Below, one piece after another: positions 38,648 to 50,404 of a stretch of 64,000 nucleotides of DNA. The DNA is taken from NCBI GenBank assembly GCA_950295325.1, contig OX485808.1, forward strand, positions 26,430,527 through 26,494,526, in the 5' to 3' direction. Both the position numbers and the translations under genes were made by a program. Within the stretch, counting starts at the first letter, position 1, and every line of letters begins with the position of its first letter. This DNA comes from Polytrichum commune (taxonomy: Eukaryota > Streptophyta > Polytrichopsida > Polytrichales > Polytrichaceae). The notes below the pieces were generated by a model, which searched no databases, was not told the origin of the DNA, and worked only from the letters and a program-made list of their open reading frames with translations.

Positions 38648-39910
38648 ATGAAGGTGGTTTTGGAATGGCTGCGCAAGTTGCGTTGGTGTGCGCGCTTGGG
38701 TCCTTTGATTTTCTCGGCCATAGTGATCAGCTTGTTGTCCGTTGTGTCTGCTGCTCAAACATCTGGGACATGCGAGTGTGATCAACAGTCCCCCAAGACA
38801 AGGGAGTTGGTGACAACTGTTTGGGGTGGTGTTGTCACCATCTTTGTGCTCTCCTTTGATGTCTGGAGTGCAGTGAAGCCATTGGTGAGTGATAATGCGT
38901 CGAGATTGCATAAAGTTGTGAGCTTGGTCATGCTCTTCGTTGCGGGCGTTTTAAATCCGGTTGATATCCTTTTGGACACCATTTATGGTGTGGCGTGGAG
39001 ATATCACATGAGGCGGAAAATGCCTGGGTGTACAGTTTTGTCCTTGTTGTCACCATGGACAAAGGATCCTGCAAAGATCGTATGTAGTTGTGAAGTTGTC
39101 ATCACTGTGCCTGGAATGATTTGTATTCCTGACGACTTTATTGATTCGGACTTGCCGAGCCTTTCAGATGCAGTGGTGATTGATCGTGGACCAGAGGAAC
39201 CAGGGGAGACCAACAGCATTTGCCTCAATGAGAAGGGAAAAGAAGTTTTGTTGCAAATGGATGTTCTTCCTCCATACGATCAACTCAGGGTCTTGCAAGG
39301 AAGTTCTGGGTTGGCTATAATTATATCCGCAGTGCAGAGCACGGGATATATATATGGTGTTGTGGTTCGGACTATACAAGGACTCCCTGTGAGTCCAATT
39401 GAAGTTGTTGCGTTAATGTTGAGCATACTAATCTTGATCAAGGCTCTCATGCACAATATTGTAAGTAGATGTTATAGGCCCCTTCATGTTTATTTGACAC
39501 ATGACCAAACACAAAATTTAGTAGGTAATTGCGAAAAATACACAGCACATGAATAATCTAATATTAAGGTTTTGGTCACATCCATGGTTATGGTCTTGTT
39601 GGTGTCAAGTGTGGTGATTTATTACATCATACATATGTGGCAAACAACAAGGAGGATCATGGTTGTCCCAATAATGCTTACACTTGTTGGGTTATATTTA
39701 GGACTACCCAACATATGGGTAATTATATATGGGGATTCAAATATTACTAAAAGAATGATTGTAGGTGTGTGCACTATGACAATGTTCGCCATGGTAAATG
39801 TAACATCATATATTCTTGCATTAGTTGTCACAATTAAATATTGGGAGGTTGATAGGTTGAATGCAAAAAGTTCTAGCATGTTAGCTCAAATATTACCATA
39901 CATTGGTTAA
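38648..39910 (+). pseudogene. multi-pass membrane protein, copy A, with an in-frame stop
   Basis: Same product as the CDS at 56286-57551. The ATG at 38648 (MKVVLEWLRK) follows an upstream GTG that I did not use. The frame is open for 302 codons, meets TAA at 39554-39556, then continues in the same frame to 39910 with the last three membrane segments. Before the stop the two proteins differ at only about nine residues. The stop sits inside a short patch of dense substitutions (about 39545-39590). Another diverged patch (39710-39790) replaces a predicted loop and is one codon shorter than in copy B. A truncated protein could still be made, or the stop could be spliced out, but I see no obvious intron. 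Confidence 0.75.
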
Positions 39911-40194
39911 TAAAAATATTTTCCATTTTGATTTGCACATGTAGTGTGCTTTCATTCGAATATATTTCATTTCCATTTGTACTAGGCTAGTCACTATAAC
40001 AACTTTTCTATTTAGAAAAGTAATAAATTAATAGATTGACTACTGTCAAATTGTGTACATCAAATTAGAATTTGATGGTCATTCCAGGTCGGGTTTGATG
40101 GTGAATCTTGCGAAAATGTTGTTATTCTAAATTCTCAAAATATATTGTAATAGGTGGGCCCACAACTTGGTGTCATTTAATTGGTAGCATACCC

Positions 40195-40365
40195 TTTGCA
40201 CATACAATCTCACCTTGATATTGCAACACCTTGATTATATGACGTATTTATCATCAACCAAACTGTTTCGTGTTAATCTAAACCTATATTATAATTATGA
40301 TGCCTGTAATTTGACATATTTTAGGCTTGATTTGTCATGTTATAGAGGTGATTAATATGTACAAG
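40195..40365. mobile_element. pogo-type element end inside duplication copy A
   Basis: ACAATCTCACCTTGATATTG, then ATGACGTATTT, CAACCAAACTGTTTCGTGTT and TTTGTCATGTTATAGAGGTG. This is collinear with the better-preserved stretch at 47905-48080 (ACAGTCTCACC, CGATATTACGACAC, GCAACCAAACT, TTTGTCATATTAAAGAGGTA). Probably the terminal part of a non-autonomous pogo/Tigger-like element; the other end was not found. Confidence 0.45.
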
Positions 40366-42470
40366 TGATGTACCCACACTATGCTAATTCTCCGGGATTG
40401 ACGGGTTCTTCCGAGTACCACATTGGTTTGATGGTCAATTAGCTTAACTTAACTCAAGTTAATTGTTTCAAATCTTGGTTCCAAAAAAAATGTTGCAATT
40501 TTGAGTCTTTGGGTTTGGGTGGATGTTGTAGAGTTTAGGAATTGCAACTATTGAGATCAACCTCTGGATCCGGGATGTAGTGAGCATTGTAATTGAATGA
40601 CCTGACATGAGGTGAGAGAGATGCAAGTGCTCATGAGCGTTGTTGCCACCCTTGCCTCCTCATGAAGTAGGAAGTGCATTATGTAGTACTATTTTAGGTT
40701 TCACGTTACGCTAGTGGTGCAACCAACATATTTAAAGTTGACGACTTTGAAAAGAGGTTTTGACAATACATCACCTTTGAAGGTTTTGTTTAACTTGGCA
40801 TAACCCACATTTGAATCTTGGAATTTTGGAAACATCTGAATATTTTGAATCATCGATTCCTTTGAATCTTTGAATCTTGGAAACATCTGAATATTTTGAA
40901 TCATCGATTCCTTTGAATCTTTGAATCTTGGAAGTGAAGAATATGTGTAGTTGATAGACAACCTATTAAAGAATATGTGGAATTAGGAGGGGAGTATTGT
41001 TGATGCAAAATACAACATGGTGTAGTTGATGAATTTGGCATGAGGTAGAGAAAACCCTTTGGATTTAGAGGAACAATGAATGGACGGGAATGATGTGGAT
41101 GACCAACCAACACCAATAGTCTATCTTACTCAACCTCGTGAGTGTGCCCAATTACTACCAAGTTTTGCAATGGGGCATTCATTGGAAATAACAATTGTAG
41201 ATGTGATGAGCATGTATTCTATTACTGATAAATTAATCATGACGTCAAATTCCAAAATAAAAAAGCATTATTATATTACTACAGATTCTTACTTTCGTAG
41301 TGTGATATGATGAAGACATCATCATGGGAGCATAATATTTTTAACTCCATATTGAGTGACATTGGAAGCATATTCCTTCAATAAAAATGTTCTTTCATAC
41401 TTGTGTATCTTCATTGTGTATACCAAGTCACATTTTAAATAAGAATAGGCCATTCTGGTGAGAAAACTTCATACTACGACATTTGAGATTAAATTGTCAT
41501 ATTATTGAGAATATGGCATACGGACGATACGATACTTTCTTGCACGACCAAACATGTCATCTCAAAGAAGTAGAACAATACTCCAGTCATTTTCCAACCT
41601 TGTCAAAGAATTTCTCGCTTATACCCTAAGTAATCGAAGTATCCTAATTGACCTTATAGTCGAGCTTATAGTATTCTCTCTACCAGATTAAGTTTCTGAT
41701 TTTTCTACGACGGTTAGATTACTACATTCTATTGGTCACGTGAGTAGTAGATTGACTAGTATTGCAAGTACCAATATCTATCTTTAGAAGCTTATTGGTT
41801 AGGGTCCCTATACTAGCTTGCCACCCGTCTAACTATACTATCAATATTCTCGTGTTTTTCCTTATACATTACGACTATCGGTCGGCTAGCCCTTTCCTCA
41901 CCTATTAAGTCTTTTGGTTACCCATAACCCATGAGAATACCTAACTAGGTAATCCCAACTTCAAGTACTGGTAGCCCTTTCCTACTATTACTAATACCAT
42001 CCCTATTACCAGAAGCTAGTTTCCGCATTGACCACTTATCACCTAGGAATCCCAATTCTCCAAATGTGCCAGTACCTATGTCTAGAATTTGGTGCTACCA
42101 CCTACCATTAACATATAAACATGCTACTCTCTACCCCCATTTGTATTCCAAACCCCTATTCTTGTGGACACAAACTTTCTTAGCAATATTGATATTGTAG
42201 CTAGCATAAAATCCATGATATGGCCAACTCCACACGACTATCAGCACACCGCCACCAATGACTGCGTAATTCAATATACACCCACACTCACAGTAAGGGT
42301 TTCCAACAACATTCTCACTCCTTTATTCGAAATGGTCACAACACACAAGAATTCCACAACAGTTGATCACATTTGACATTGTTCAATCTACGCTTAAATA
42401 CTTGTTTTCTACTTTTATTTAAACGTCTTACTTTTAGTCCTAACCACACCTCTAATAGTGGTTCTTCTTC

Positions 42471-43519
42471 GTTAATATCTTCTCATTTTTCCCGCTACTA
42501 AGCTTTATCCTTGTTTGATGAATTTTACTTTCATGGTTAATTCCCAAAATGTAACTTCTACGAACCATTAAGAAACACGTCGTTTTTTGCTACTTAGTTC
42601 GTAGATCCACACTTAACCACTCAAGTAAAGGTGTCGAAATTTTTCTTATTTATTATATTTCACATTACACTTCTACCCACAAAAATTTTATGTAAGAAAA
42701 ATGAATGGAGTGTAACATAATCACATTATACACCACAAGGTGTAATTTTGATATACATATTTATTGATAATATCACACTTGGAAGTATGTGATGAGCATC
42801 ATTTCATTGTGAGTTAGACACTCGGTGCAAGAGGGAAAGCATGCTTGTTAGTATTGCAAAGCATTTTCAAAGGAAGACCACCACTTTTCATGCTATTGAT
42901 TGAAGCCTCTGATTGAGAATAGTGCAAACTAAGGTTTGGTGTTTAGGATTTAACATGTACTAAGAAAATTCTACATGAGAAGAGCCATCTTCTAGTCATC
43001 CTTAAAACTCAAAGGGATTTTTGTCCGGAGTTGGTCCTCTATGATTTCCCATTAGTTGGAATCAATGATTTATTTCTACCTAGGGTGCATTCTCAAGGAA
43101 GTGTTCAATTTTGAAAGGTCGACCTATCAAGATTCATTCAAACTCAAACTCAATTGAGCACCTTTTGGCATGCCAAAACGAGTTTGACCCACAATGAACC
43201 GGTATAGAATGTTGTTCATGCAAACCTCCACACGACCTCCAACCATGCATCAAGTATGGAAGATGTTGTATGCAAAACAACCAATTCCCGACCAAAAGTT
43301 CCACTGAGTTAAAGGATACCTCTATTGAGCAAGGTTCAAGAGAATATCCGAGTCACCGTCTCAAGAGGATTTTGGGCATAATCAGTCAACGTCCTAGTGT
43401 TTCAAGATGCAATCGGGTATACGTTGTGATCTGTCAGTTTTCTTCATGAATTTGAGGTATATTCTATAGATGCCTCTAAAATGATCGGCAGTCTTCCTGA
43501 AGTCTTGGACTCCAGCTGG
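42471..43519. other. intergenic, no gene seen
   Basis: Sequence downstream of duplication copy A with no recognisable coding or repeat structure. Confidence 0.4.
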
Positions 43520-43880
43520 TTATTTCTTAAACTCCACCAGTTCACCAGGAACTAGCAGTTGGTTCTCTCCGTTCAACGATTCAAGTCGTGCTTTAATAGC
43601 AAAAGCCATGTTAGGATCGAAACATATAAACTCCCAATACATGGTGCCCTTCAGGAGTTGAGAATGCCTGAAGTGCAAAGAGACTGGAACAACAGATGGG
43701 GGACTGTTATTGACAATTGGTACCAACGTGAAATGATGTCCCATGTGAAACTGCTCCTATTGGCCCTTCAGCAAGAATTGTTGAATTGCCACTCTTCAAT
43801 TGTGTTATCATGATGTTCTCAATAGCCTTGAGAGCTTGTTCCTGAAATGCTGAACATGTTTAGAAAAAATTGTTACAAAT
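43520..43880 (-). repeat. repeat F, copy 1, with a possible captured coding exon
   Basis: The minus strand has a 74-codon open segment containing FRHSQLLKGT, YWEFICFDPNMAFAIKARL and ENQLLVPGELVEF. Most of it recurs at 61985-62215, where the frame continues upstream to SAFQERWEQFHMGHHF. Composition and conservation look protein-coding rather than random, but I do not recognise the family. Probably a gene fragment carried by a repeat. Confidence 0.45.
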
Positions 43881-44049
43881 TGAAACATGATCCATCCGAT
43901 GCCAGGTAGGAATCCATGTAGACTTTACATCCATCTTGCATTTCACATACTCCGTTGGTCTCTCAAGCGTAGTGTGAAGTGAACTCGGACCGGCTCCACC
44001 TTTTCCACCAATGAGAGTGCTTGAAGTGTAATGGTCACAAGCTCTCAAG

Positions 44050-44379
44050 GCCAAGTTCCATGTACTAGTCCCGGTCCGTTTTTTAAATGGGTGAGAAACG
44101 GGTGACATCATCCAAAAAATGGGTGATGTCACCCATTTTATGAAGGGGTACTTCTATGTGGGGTGCCAGTTTAATTCAATTTCCTACTTTCTAACTAAAT
44201 TTGGTGAGTGATAAGACATGGCACTTGATGAAGGCCACCGGCAATGGAGGTCATCATCATTTAACTTTTCATATTTGATTTGCACAACAATTTCCATACA
44301 TTTATTGAATGAATTCAAAATTATGTGTTGTTGATATGCGTAGGTTGGTACTACTGTCATCTATGGAGAAATGTAAATA

Positions 44380-44426
<47 letters not shown>

Positions 44427-45585
44427 TTGAAATTGTCATTGTACATTGTTTATAAGTGATTTTTGATACATTTGTTTTTATTAATCCTGACACGTAACAT
44501 GGGCCATGATTAGTACATATTGACTAGAATTAAGATAACAATAGTCTAGAATGAATTTAAAGTAAAAGCACATAGTTCCTTATTTTTGCATTAATAGATT
44601 TGCAAAATAACATGCATTTACATGGTTTAGGGTTTGTTACATGGTTTGTTGCATGGTTTAGGGTTTGCCTTGTAGAAGAATTGAATTATCACAGAGGAGA
44701 GATTCCTCATATGATTGTTAATATGTGGTTTAGCTTATTGACGCAATCCATGAATATTTTGATTACTTTGGCCAAGATTGGGTAAAAGGCTATAGCAGGA
44801 AAATCAAATTTTAATTTTGAATTAATTTAAGAATGTCGACAATTTTGATTAATTTTGACTACATTGTAAATTTCAAGTTACACTAATTTTTTTAACATTA
44901 AATGCAAGAGTATGGACTATACCCAAGTGCCCCCGGTTTTGGTAAGTAAATGGCCTACTCATTGTTGGATTGTTGTTTGGGTAATTAGAATGAGGCGAGT
45001 GGCTGTCAACATTGCATGCTTTGATACATAGAGATTTTTTAAGTTTATACCGCTAATTGATAATCTATTTGTCAATGTAACCACTACATAAAGTGAAACA
45101 ATCATGTGTTTGTTTAATAAAATTTAACTGTGACACCGAAATGATACCAAAATAGTCTTTTAAATATTTCATGAGTGTGTCCTTTGGTTTGTTTGCCTCT
45201 TATATATATATATATATATATGTAATTGTTAAGATCTAGATTCTAAAAACATCATAAAATACAAGTTCCCTAGGAGTACTCCTCAAAAGAAAAGGCCTTG
45301 AAGAACAAAGTGGCCTTTAGTACCCAAAGGTGTACCCTAGGTGACTGGCCGATCCGGTCACCAGAGCTTTCTAATCGGCACATGTCCTTCTTCTGACTCT
45401 TAAGACTGCCGGTCCTTTGGCACCCGTTCTTGCACAACACAAAATACGGGACACCTATCAATGGGGGGTACCGGTCCTTGGGTGAGAGGGATGGGCACAT
45501 GGCACCACCCTCTTTTCACCGGCTCACCCATTTATTTAAGAAAAATACGGACCGGGACCGATACATGGAACCTTGCCATCAGTCT
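44050..45585. mobile_element. element with about 45-bp terminal inverted repeats (family G)
   Basis: The left end AAGTTCCATGTACTAGTCCC with GGTCCGTTTTTTAAATGGGT is the inverse of the right end ACCCATTTATTTAAGAAAAA with TACGGACCGGGACCGATACA and TGGAACCTT. A possible 3-bp target duplication GCC flanks it. No transposase is seen. TA microsatellites lie at about 44384-44423 and 45199-45220. A hairpin of GGGTGACATCATCC with its near inverse sits next to the left end. Confidence 0.55.
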
Positions 45586-45645
45586 TGTGTGTGCAGTAGC
45601 CCTAAGACAAGGGAGTTGGTGACAATTGTTTGGGGCGAGGATGGG
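45586..45645 (+). pseudogene. fragment of the multi-pass membrane-protein gene
   Basis: Encodes SPKTRELVTIVWG, matching SPKTRELVTTVWGG of the two gene copies. The DNA is nearly identical over AAGACAAGGGAGTTGGTGAC and beyond. It begins directly at the right end of element G, so an ancestral third copy was probably broken there; the following sequence is unrelated. Confidence 0.75.
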
Positions 45646-45716
45646 TCGATATTGGATAAAATTATACACCGATTCAAACTCATCACTCTGCTCAAATTAA
45701 CTCCAATCGTGGTGCG

Positions 45717-46290
45717 AGATAAATAGCAAATCCTAATCGTGCCCGCAATCATTTGTCTCGTAATTTTAGAAGCTTAAATGAATATCTAATTCATTATGAA
45801 GGTAGAGATTTTCATAGTCATTAAATGGTCATATAGGCTTTCACAACATTGAACGATGGAAGAGCCCCCCCCCCTTATAACACCATGGAAGAGTCCCCCC
45901 CTTATAACACCATATTGGAAAGCAAAGAATTTTTGATTTTGAAGCCTAAATTGACACCTTTCTTAACTCATGTTTCAATGATTTCAAATCCTTTTTTGTT
46001 ATGCTTCGTAATTGTTAAGTTGCTCAAGCTTCTAATGCTTGAATCAATCGGTTGGATGATTCCACATGATTGTAGGTATAGAGTTTTAGCCTCATCTACC
46101 TTCGTTTGAGGTAGCCATGTGTTACAACGATACCCACTTCTCATAGGATATGAAACATGTAACAAATAAGAGATAAATAGCAAATGCTAATCGTGCCCGC
46201 AACCATTTGTCTCATAATTCTAGAAGCTTCTATTAAAATATCTTATCCATTGTGAAAGTAAGGATTCTCATAGTCATTAAATGGTCATAT
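45717..46290. repeat. direct repeats H flanking dispersed repeat E, copy 2
   Basis: About 120 bp at 45717-45837 (GAGATAAATAGCAAATCCTA to TTAAATGGTCATATAG) recurs at 46167-46290. Between them lie two C-run units (GGAAGAGYCCCCCC, TTATAACACCAT) and repeat E at 45880-46115, shared with 21424-21640. Flanking direct repeats suggest an element with short terminal direct repeats, or a local duplication. Confidence 0.5.
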
Positions 46291-46640
46291 AGCCCCCCCC
46301 CCTCTCCACTTATGTTCACTATTGAGCTCATAATTTGTTAACATATTGTGAGCACATAGTCCTATCCCGTTTCGACATTTTCTTCACTTGGTGTGAGGGC
46401 TTAGATCTACACTCTACCATATTCCAATCAAATATAGGTGTCCATATTATTGTTGTTGTTGGATTTAGGCACTTCCACCTTATATGTCAAGACTCATGTC
46501 AAATTTTCACACACTTTTTGTCAATTTCATCACTTTATAGGCATAACATTCTTGCAACTTTTTAACAATCTATAGTATTTGTAATTTGGACAAATCATGA
46601 CAAGTTTATCATAATAGAGTTATATGATGAATTAAGTAGA
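46291..46640. other. intergenic, no gene seen
   Basis: No recognisable coding. Sequence leads into duplication block P. Confidence 0.35.
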
Positions 46641-47494
46641 GAAAGGGTGAACCATGTAAGTTAATATGGGACCCACCAAACCCCCACCAAAGAATTATTA
46701 TGCACTTTAGCGTGGGTTTATATTAAGGTCTAGGTCCAAGAGATTTGGGGTCCAAATAACCCCTTGATGAACCTTACTCTTGGACTCCAGCTTGACAATC
46801 AAATTCTCAAACTAGGTGACCTAGTTTCTTCAATCGACACGAAAGGTTTGCCCCATTAGTGCCACTTTAGTGTTCCATACCTTGGATCCAAACCATAGTG
46901 TAAATTTCATTGGGTCTACATTTTGATCTTGACCACTAAGGTTGCTCAAATTTGGAGTTTCTTTGATCTAGGACCCTAGTGTGAATGGATCATAAAAAAA
47001 AAATTCCAAGAGCATGAACACATGTTATCATTACATGCCCGTACAATGGAACAATGGTGGTTTATCCGACGAGCTAGACTCATGCATTAGGCCTCACACT
47101 ATTGTACCATTGGCAAGGCCCAGAAAGCCCTCCCAACTTTCAAATCTTTTATGAGAGAACAATGCCTCACAACCTTTGACCAAGTAGAGGCTTAACTTCA
47201 AATGTTTCTATGTAAAGCCTTGTGTATTGTAAGAAATTAGTTGTGATCATGGAACCCACAATTTTGGAAGCTCAAATAGAGTGAACATGAGGGATATATA
47301 ATAAACTACTTCCCCCTAAAACAATATTACATGATTTAGCACCTTTTGTATTACTATTACATATACAACATGTGTGTAAAGCAACCTTTAATAAGTGCAA
47401 TAGACTTCTTGGGTCGAACATTGTTTGACACAATAAGAATGTTTGATGTAAGACTTTCTTTGGTTGGTGAGTCTAGTGGATCCTAATGTAAACA

Positions 47495-47871
47495 CTACAC
47501 TAAATATGATATTTAGTGTCACCAATTCTAATTGTCTTGGTCCATACTAATTGTAAACCGTGGTATAGTGTCACAAACACTAAATGTTAACCCAACATTG
47601 ACTGTCATTCCTGGTAAATTTATGGGGGAATTGAAGATTGACTGTATTGCAATTTTTGTCACTTACCAAGTGATTTTCCATCCAAATTTCAATCATCCAT
47701 GAATTATTTCATCACAAGTTGTTGACAAGAGAAGGGAGGGTTTTGGCATTAGGACGAAGTCATCCATCATCCGTGACAATTTTCCGTCACCTATTCACAA
47801 GAACTGTCATCTGAGAAGTTCCCATAGTGATATAAAATACCATATGACACTAAATATCATATTTAGTGTAG
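47495..47871 (+). mobile_element. MITE, family A, copy 2, with perfect 27-bp inverted ends
   Basis: Ends 47495-47521 and 47845-47871 are exact inverted repeats, starting CTACACTAAATATGATATTT. 377 bp, no coding. Each end contains an inner palindrome (ACTAAATATxATATTTAGT). Confidence 0.92.
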
Positions 47872-47904
47872 TATTTTAATAAAATTGGGGTATGCATTTT
47901 ACAA

Positions 47905-48080
47905 GTACAGTCTCACCTGTTTAGTACGACACTCGTTTATACGACACCCTCGATATTACGACACATTTTTGCGCAACCAAACTTTCTAGTTCAAAATTGT
48001 CTCTTTTATACGACTACGACACTCTATGATACGACATTTAGAATCTCTGTTTTGTCATATTAAAGAGGTAATTAGGGCTA
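47905..48080. mobile_element. pogo/Tigger-type element end
   Basis: ACAGTCTCACCTGTTTAGTA with repeated ACGACAC words (GTTTATACGACACCC, CGATATTACGACAC) and TTTGTCATATTAAAGAGGTA. The phrase pattern resembles pogo-superfamily ends, and a pogo-type transposase relic lies at 49120-49640. Diverged relatives occur at 40195 and 57833, and a partial one at about 49630-49760. Confidence 0.5.
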
Positions 48081-48184
48081 AGATTCCTTTCATCTATGTT
48101 TTGTACATCTAAAATACATTCATTTTCACTTGGGAACTACTTGGGAACTTGACTTATCATTGGGAACTTAATGATAATTAGGGT

Positions 48185-49118
48185 TACTAGTGTAGAAAGT
48201 ACGCGCACATTCGGGCATTACCGGAAATGAAATTGCCGATACACTAGCGAATGAAGGAACACTTAAGGGAAAACCATGCACAACACCCTAGATACACACA
48301 ACCCACTCCACCCCCTACTGACTAGCCAACTGCCCAACGGCCACACACGACGGAGACATTCGCAACCTCCACAAATTCATAACCAAAGAACATAGAAACT
48401 GAGATTTTGTAGTAGCCAAACACAAATTCCCATACATGGAAAAATGGTTATCCAACACTCAAATAAACCGAAACTCTCTAACCACTTCTCGAAAAATGAA
48501 AGCATGACATACGACTAAATTACTCAAACTCTAAAATTCAGATATGCACAATACATGGGTAACCACAAGAAGAATATATTTTGGCCTGTCACACACCAAA
48601 ACCCCAAGTGCAATTGTGTCATAGTAATGACAAAGACACATGGCCACACCTATTATCAAACTGTGAGCACCCATACCTAAGAGGCCTAAGAATTGCATGA
48701 CACAACAAAGTAGTACATCTCATCACCCAAACGCTACAAGCCAACAAAAACATGAGGTTCTTCACATTGACTAATGCATGCACTTTCAACAACAAACCAC
48801 CAGAACAAACAATCCAAAAGTGGCTCCTCAAATACACATGCTCACAATCAGTCTGCCAATGCTAAGCTAAACTAACGCCATACATCCTTTGCATAATAGG
48901 AGCCCCAAATCAAACAAAACCACCAATCGCACCCTCCCCTACACTCACAGTTCAACTCATTGAGTTCACATACTGCCATGACAGATTCCCCGAACATGCT
49001 CTTACACATAAACATACCAAATATGACCCACTAATTCAAACCTTACAAAATGGTGGTTGGAAAACCAACCCCCTCATTGCTATCATAGCCAGAGTACGAG
49101 GGGCTAAACATGAACACT
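48185..49118 (+). mobile_element. LINE-type non-LTR retrotransposon: RNase H and C-terminal region
   Basis: The plus strand encodes an RNase H landmark, HSGITGNEIADTLANEG, at about 48205-48255. After several stops it carries FTLTNACTFNNKPPEQTIPK, LTVQLIEFTYCHDRFPE and GWKTNPLIAIIARVRGA. The latter parts match the minus-strand LINE fragment at 16310-16800. It ends where the pogo transposase relic begins on the opposite strand, so it may be an insertion into that element. Confidence 0.75.
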
Positions 49119-49119
49119 C

Positions 49120-49760
49120 AAAGCAATCCACCAACTCATCCATACTCACTTCTATCTCAATAATCTCTTCCCCTTCCATCTGAATGTAAGTCTCGATTGA
49201 CATCTCATCATCACCCAATTGCAACTTTGAAATCAGAGCACCACATTCATATGATTCTTCTCCCTTTCATCAACTAGGGCAAAATAACGTTCCATGGTGC
49301 AAGTAATATACATGCCATCCTCCTACAATTCCTGGTTACTTGTTCATCCAACTCACTCCTTACTTCATAATTCACATGATAGCTTGCTTGATGTTGGGCA
49401 CCACCTTCCTTAAGTCCTTCAATGTAGCATTATCATATTGTGATTAAACCCACTGCAAAAAAAAATTCTTGTATTGAATTTTGAAAGATGCTATTATACC
49501 TTGATCCAAATGTTGAACTACGCTTGCAACATTGGGAGGAAGGAATACCAAAGTCATGTTGCTCAATTCCAAGGTTGAAAAACCACAAGACTTACCAACT
49601 TTGACAGAGCTAACAACATGTGAATTGTCGTAATACTTGGGTAACCCTTGATAGTACGACAATTTTACACCATTTGTCATATCAACAAGAAGACAACACC
49701 TCGATATTACAACTTTGTTTGAGTTTGCCCAACATGTCATACTAAAGAGGGAGTAAGGTA
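49120..49760 (-). mobile_element. pogo/Tigger-type (CENP-B-like) transposase relic
   Basis: The minus strand encodes GFSTLELSNMTLVFLPPNVA then SVVQHLDQGIIASFKIQYK, the block before the last acidic residue of the DDE nuclease in pogo/jerky proteins. After a stop it continues QYDNATLKDLRKVVPNIKQA and later IETYIQMEGEEIIEIEVSMD. Helix-turn-helix domains and the first two acidic blocks are missing; the sequence upstream of about 49640 instead resembles the element end at 47905. Confidence 0.75.
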
Positions 49761-50404
49761 TTGTTCTATGGAAGAAATGTTATGTCCATCCTGTTTTAAC
49801 AGCCACCTTGCTCAGGCTGTGACAGAGAGCCGACAGATATAGATTCATTGGACGGCCGAGATGCCCCTCACATCACCCACGAGATGCTGTCAGTGGAGCT
49901 CAGGCTCCCAAGAAGGAAAGCCTACGTGGGTGATATTTCAGTGCGTTCTTCATGTTCTCCAACTTCTACTAATTACATTTCCACAACAAAACTCGTGTCG
50001 CCAGCAAATCTTCAATGAAGCATGATCATAAAACGGATCAAAAATCGGACCTCTGTTAATTTGATTACAGTCATCACAAGTGCACGTTTGTGAACTCCTC
50101 AACTGAATACATAGGTCCTCCCACTTGTGTTCACAATTGAGTGTGGAGCAATCAACAAAATGTCCATCTTAGGCATGCTTACCTTATTCGACTATCTTGA
50201 AAAACAAACAAAATTACGTTATGCACTCACCGGGCAAAGCTTGAATGTGAGAAGGAAAGGAAAAAATGTTCGATAGTGCTGGTGGAAGCTTGGGCGAGGG
50301 CCCAAGTTCCAAAGAAATTTGGGGCCCATCCTCATCTTTGAGGTCCCGATCCCAGCTTGAGGGGAATCTTCAGGGTCGGGCCCATGCTTTGGGAGCAAAA
50401 TTGG
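49761..50404. other. spacer with a copy of the upstream module
   Basis: About 49818-49925 contains a diverged copy of the module found upstream of the membrane-protein genes (GGACGGCCGAGATGCC, then GTGGAGCTCAGGCTC). From about 50183 the sequence is shared with 53478. The open frame at 50219-50683 crosses into the foldback element and looks like chance. Confidence 0.35.

Larger units (their letters stand above)
36738..42470. repeat. segmental duplication, copy A
   Basis: Direct repeat of 54879-60085, recognisable from TTTTTCACAAGGTCC to CACCTCTAATAGTGG. It carries the membrane-protein gene, its upstream module and a pogo-type end. Identity is very high across the gene and somewhat lower in the flanks. 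Copy A has an extra 517-bp tandem unit upstream of the gene and a 52-bp tandem unit near 40810-40925. Confidence 0.92.

Noticed and set aside
40380-40500. tRNA- or SINE-like words (GGTTTGATGGTCAATTAGC, TTCAAATCTTGG)
   Set aside because: No cloverleaf could be drawn, and the acceptor arm and poly(A)-like end of a SINE are not convincing.
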